Source: Geobacter sp. UBA5608 (GTDB taxonomy: Bacteria; Desulfobacterota; Desulfuromonadia; Geobacterales; Pseudopelobacteraceae). From it: 16,561 nt of DNA. The notes under the pieces are model-generated. The model did no database searches. It saw only the letters and a program-made list of their open reading frames with translations, and had not been told where the DNA came from. The stretch is from positions 1 to 16,561 of the forward strand of contig DIKW01000043.1 of NCBI GenBank assembly GCA_002424705.1. Reading direction: 5' to 3'. Numbering within the stretch: position 1 is the stretch's first letter; each line of letters starts with the position of its first letter. This document shows, one piece after another, positions 14,126 through 16,561 of the stretch. The position numbers and the translations under genes were made by a program.

Positions 14126-15976
14126 ATGGCGTATGACGTGACGAACGATCAACTCAAAAACTGGGTGGCCGAAGTAGCTGCATTGTGTGAGCCTGACAGC
14201 ATTCACTGGTGTGACGGCTCCCAGGAAGAGTATGACCAGATGTGCGAACTGCTGGTCAAAAGCGGCACCTTCCGCAAGCTCAATCCCGCGAAACGCCCCA
14301 ACAGCTATCTGGCATTCTCTGACCCGATCGATGTTGCCCGTGTTGAAGATCGCACCTTTATCTGCTCTCGTTCGAAACATGATGCCGGTCCCACCAACAA
14401 CTGGGTCGACCCCAAACAGATGAAGGAAACCCTCAAAGGTCTGTTCAAGGGCTGCATGAAGGGTCGGACCATGTACGTAATCCCCTTCAGCATGGGCCCC
14501 TTAGGCTCCAACATCGCCAAGATCGGCATCGAGATCACCGACTCTCCTTACGTCGTGGTCAACATGCGGATCATGACCCGGATGGGTAAGAAGGTGCTGG
14601 ACGTGCTGGGTGACGGCGAGTTCATACCTTGCCTGCATTCGGTCGGCATGCCGCTGGCCCCGGGCCAGAACGACGTCGCCTGGCCCTGCAATAAAGAAAA
14701 ATACATCGTTCACTTCCCTGAGGAGCGCGCCATCTGGTCCTTCGGCTCCGGCTACGGCGGCAACGCCCTGCTGGGCAAGAAGTGTCTGGCACTGCGGATC
14801 GCCTCGGTCCAGGCCCGTGATGAAGGCTGGCTGGCCGAGCATATGCTGATCCTGGGGGTTGAATCCCCGACTGGCGAGAAATCTTACGTCGGCGCCGCCT
14901 TCCCCAGCGCCTGCGGCAAGACCAACTTCGCCATGCTGATTCCGCCCAAACCGTTCCAGGACAAGGGCTGGAAGGTAACCACCATCGGCGACGACATCGC
15001 CTGGATCAAACCGGCAGCAGACGGACAGGTCTACGCCATCAACCCCGAGTACGGCTACTTTGGTGTTGCACCGGGCACCAACTATGACACCAACCCCAAC
15101 GCCATGATCTCCTGTGAGAAGAACTCCATCTTCACCAACGTGGCCCTGACCGAAGATGGCGATGTCTGGTGGGAAGGAATGACCGCAGAGCCACCTGCAA
15201 AGCTGACCGACTGGCAGGGCAACCCCTGGACCCCCGGCTGCGGCCGTCCGGCAGCTCATCCCAACGCACGCTTCACCGCACCGGCCTCCCAGTGCCCGAG
15301 CATCGACCCCGAGTGGGAAAACCCCAAAGGGGTGCCGATGAGCGCCTTTATCTTCGGCGGCCGTCGCAAGGATACCGTGCCGCTGGTCTATCAGGCCTTC
15401 AACTGGAGCTTTGGCGTCTATCTGGCTGCCACCCTCGGTTCCGAAACCACAGCTGCCGCCGTGGGTGCAACCGGCAACGTCCGCCGTGACCCATTCGCCA
15501 TGCTGCCGTTCTGCGGCTACCACATGGCCGACTACTTCTCTCACTGGTTGCAGTTCGGCCGTTCTATCCCCAGGCCGCCGAGGATTTTCAGCGTCAACTG
15601 GTTCCTGAAAGATGCCGACGGCAAGTTCGCCTGGCCTGGCTACGGTGAAAACATGCGGGTCCTGAAGTGGATCATTGACCGGGTGCAGGGTCATGCCGGC
15701 GCGGTTGAATCACCGCTGGGCTGGATGCCGCGCTATCAGGATATGGAATGGGAAGGCCTTGAGATGAATCGCGAGAAGTTCCACGATCTGATGTCGGTGG
15801 ATCGCGGTGTCTGGCAGAACGAGGTCCTCTCCCACGAAGAGCTGTTCATCAAGATGTACGACAAGCTGCCCAAGGAGTTCCTGCACATCCGCGAGCTGAT
15901 CCTCTCCTCGCTCTGGCGTTCGCCTGAGCACTGGGAACAGATCGGTGAGGTGCACCCAGAGGGTTGGAACGAATAA
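14126..15976 (+). CDS. pckG: Phosphoenolpyruvate carboxykinase (GTP)
   Basis: Converts oxaloacetate plus GTP to phosphoenolpyruvate, CO2 and GDP, the entry to gluconeogenesis from TCA intermediates. It has 616 residues, the length of GTP-type enzymes (ATP-type are about 530). The GTP-type P-loop PSACGKTN spans residues 260-267 with the hyper-reactive Cys263, Lys265 and Thr266. The metal ligands align with the vertebrate enzyme: Lys219 in GKKCLAL, His239 in AEHMLILG and Asp290 in GDDIAW. A 4-residue insertion lies between the P-loop and GDDIAW relative to the vertebrate protein. The substrate-binding RRKDTVPLVYQAFNW and the nucleotide-site FLKDADGKFAWPGYGEN are present. AAGGGGAGG at 14109-14117 gives an 8-nt spacing to ATG 14126. 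The gene stands alone between its own leader and a terminator. Confidence 0.97.
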   Translation: MAYDVTNDQLKNWVAEVAALCEPDSIHWCDGSQEEYDQMCELLVKSGTFRKLNPAKRPNSYLAFSDPIDVARVEDRTFICSRSKHDAGPTNNWVDPKQMKETLKGLFKGCMKGRTMYVIPFSMGPLGSNIAKIGIEITDSPYVVVNMRIMTRMGKKVLDVLGDGEFIPCLHSVGMPLAPGQNDVAWPCNKEKYIVHFPEERAIWSFGSGYGGNALLGKKCLALRIASVQARDEGWLAEHMLILGVESPTGEKSYVGAAFPSACGKTNFAMLIPPKPFQDKGWKVTTIGDDIAWIKPAADGQVYAINPEYGYFGVAPGTNYDTNPNAMISCEKNSIFTNVALTEDGDVWWEGMTAEPPAKLTDWQGNPWTPGCGRPAAHPNARFTAPASQCPSIDPEWENPKGVPMSAFIFGGRRKDTVPLVYQAFNWSFGVYLAATLGSETTAAAVGATGNVRRDPFAMLPFCGYHMADYFSHWLQFGRSIPRPPRIFSVNWFLKDADGKFAWPGYGENMRVLKWIIDRVQGHAGAVESPLGWMPRYQDMEWEGLEMNREKFHDLMSVDRGVWQNEVLSHEELFIKMYDKLPKEFLHIRELILSSLWRSPEHWEQIGEVHPEGWNE

Positions 15977-16004
15977 GATCTAACCTTACCGGTTTGCACG
16001 AAAC

Positions 16005-16044
16005 AAAACAGGGCTGGTCCGCTTAAACGGGCCAGCCCTGTTTT
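16005..16044. terminator. Bidirectional intrinsic terminator between convergent pckG and hypA
   Basis: AAAACAGGGCTGG (16005-16017) is the exact reverse complement of CCAGCCCTGTTTT (16032-16044). The stem continues through one G-U pair and three more pairs to a 6-nt loop (16022-16027), about 17 bp in all. T's on the right serve pckG; the A's on the left become T's on the minus strand and serve hypA. Confidence 0.93.
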
Positions 16045-16068
16045 ATCGCATAGCTTCAGCATGGTGCA

Positions 16069-16404
16069 TCAGTCCGCCACTTCGATCTCCCGCACCCGAA
16101 CCTCTTGCCCGCTCAGCACTTCAAAACGAAAACCGCCACAGCTGCTACAGGGATCGTACAATCGCTCCAACGGTTGTTCATGCCGACAGTCGAGACAGCG
16201 ACCCCGTCCAGCCACCGGCTGGATCTGGAGCCTGGCGCCCGCCACCACCGTTCCGGCGCAGCAGACCTCGAAGCAGAAAGACACCGCCTCCGGCACAACG
16301 CCGGAAAGCTCGCCGATCTCCAGCACCACCAGCGTCACGGGCCGCCCGCCTGCGTTCCGTTCACAGATCTCGACAACATCCTGGGTGAAGGCCATCTCGT
16401 GCAT
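16069..16404 (-). CDS. hypA: Hydrogenase maturation nickel metallochaperone HypA
   Basis: Nickel chaperone that works with HypB to insert Ni into NiFe hydrogenase large subunits. It has 111 residues (family about 113-116). The protein begins MHEMAF, with His2 and Glu3, the conserved N-terminal nickel site. The C-terminal half has the structural zinc site as two CxxC pairs, CLDC and CSSC, separated by a 12-residue loop. The core LEIGELSGVVPEAVSFCFE is typical. A further in-frame ATG lies three codons upstream at 16413, but AGGA at 16416-16413 is spaced 8 nt from ATG 16404, and the family requires MHE at the N-terminus, so 16404 is chosen. No other hyp or hydrogenase gene is visible. Only about 20 nt separate it from an upstream terminator hairpin. 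Confidence 0.95.
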   Translation of the reverse strand: MHEMAFTQDVVEICERNAGGRPVTLVVLEIGELSGVVPEAVSFCFEVCCAGTVVAGARLQIQPVAGRGRCLDCRHEQPLERLYDPCSSCGGFRFEVLSGQEVRVREIEVAD

Positions 16405-16433
16405 GCTGATCATCCTACACTGACACAGGGCAC

Positions 16434-16469
16434 AAAAAAAGGCCTGTCAGGTTACCCTGACAGGCCTTT
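16434..16469 (-). terminator. Rho-independent terminator of the minus-strand gene at the right edge
   Basis: AAAGGCCTGTCAGG (16438-16451) is the exact reverse complement of CCTGACAGGCCTTT (16456-16469), a 14-bp stem with a 4-nt loop. On the minus strand it is followed by seven T's (16440-16434). It lies 18 nt past the stop of the partial gene and just upstream of hypA. Confidence 0.9.
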
Positions 16470-16487
16470 CGGTTGCCGTGAGGCAGA

Positions 16488-16561
16488 TTACTTCTTCTCA
16501 GCAGGAGCAGCAGGAGCCTGAACGGAGGAAACCGGTTGCTGAGCTTCGGGGGCCTTAGGAG
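16488..16561 (-). CDS. Partial gene: Ala/Pro-rich C-terminus, unidentified
   Basis: Reading the minus strand from the window edge, 23 codons run without a stop to TAA at 16490-16488, encoding PKAPEAQQPVSSVQ followed by APAAPAEKK. The reading frame is supported by the terminator placed just behind its stop. Such low-complexity Ala/Pro tails ending in Lys occur on small membrane proteins such as SecG or Tat components and on many others, so no function is assigned. The rest of the gene is outside the window. Confidence 0.6.
   Translation of the reverse strand, partial: PKAPEAQQPVSSVQAPAAPAEKK

Noticed and set aside
14501..15694. 397-codon open frame on the minus strand inside pckG
   Set aside because: It is antisense to fully conserved PEP carboxykinase sequence, has no recognisable domain and is a shadow of the real gene.
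16105..16521. 138-codon + strand open frame over hypA
   Set aside because: It runs opposite hypA, which has its nickel and zinc motifs intact, and crosses a strong terminator.
1..16561. CRISPR arrays, insertion sequences, tRNA or rRNA genes
   Set aside because: No regularly spaced repeats, transposase genes, terminal repeats or tRNA-like cloverleaf/CCA patterns were noticed on reading both strands; a tRNAscan or repeat search was not possible.

Overview
The window is GC-rich (roughly 60%) and densely coded. All genes run on the + strand except two at the right end. The gene set suggests an anaerobic deltaproteobacterial-type Gram-negative, most likely Geobacterales (a Trichlorobacter/Geobacter/Pelobacter propionicus relative). 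The clues are a complete Tol-Pal envelope system, a GTP-type PEP carboxykinase, a hydrogenase maturation HypA and cysteine-rich accessory proteins. This placement is inferred from gene style and content, not from a search.

Layout: (1) nt 1-2891, the 3' part of ftsK (its reading frame is open at the left edge) followed within a few bases by a nitrilase-superfamily amidase. (2) nt 2909-6842, the Tol-Pal envelope system tolQ-tolR-tolA-tolB-pal, with a promoter candidate before tolQ, a second before pal, and a strong intrinsic terminator after pal. No ybgC is seen before tolQ and no cpoB/ybgF after pal. (3) nt 6853-13999, a compact tripartite RND efflux operon: TolC-family outer membrane factor, lipoprotein membrane fusion protein, small periplasmic DUF2845-like protein, RND pump, DUF2892-like membrane protein and a COG1237-type metallo-beta-lactamase-fold hydrolase. 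Several ATGA stop/start overlaps and an AT-rich palindromic promoter region suggest one regulated unit. (4) nt 14000-16044, a monocistronic GTP-dependent PEP carboxykinase closed by a perfect bidirectional terminator. (5) nt 16069-16561, minus strand: hypA, then a terminator hairpin belonging to a gene that runs off the right edge, of which only the Ala/Pro-rich C-terminus is visible.

How the genes work together: FtsK (chromosome segregation at the septum) and Tol-Pal (outer-membrane constriction during division) are functionally related neighbours. The efflux operon would span both membranes, with the DUF2845, DUF2892 and MBL-fold proteins as unexplained accessories. PckG links the TCA cycle to gluconeogenesis, and HypA delivers nickel to NiFe hydrogenase.

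Most of the window is ordinary core biology. The parts most worth a second look are the accessory genes inside the RND operon, the inverted repeats overlapping three promoter regions, and the terminator hairpin placed immediately upstream of hypA.
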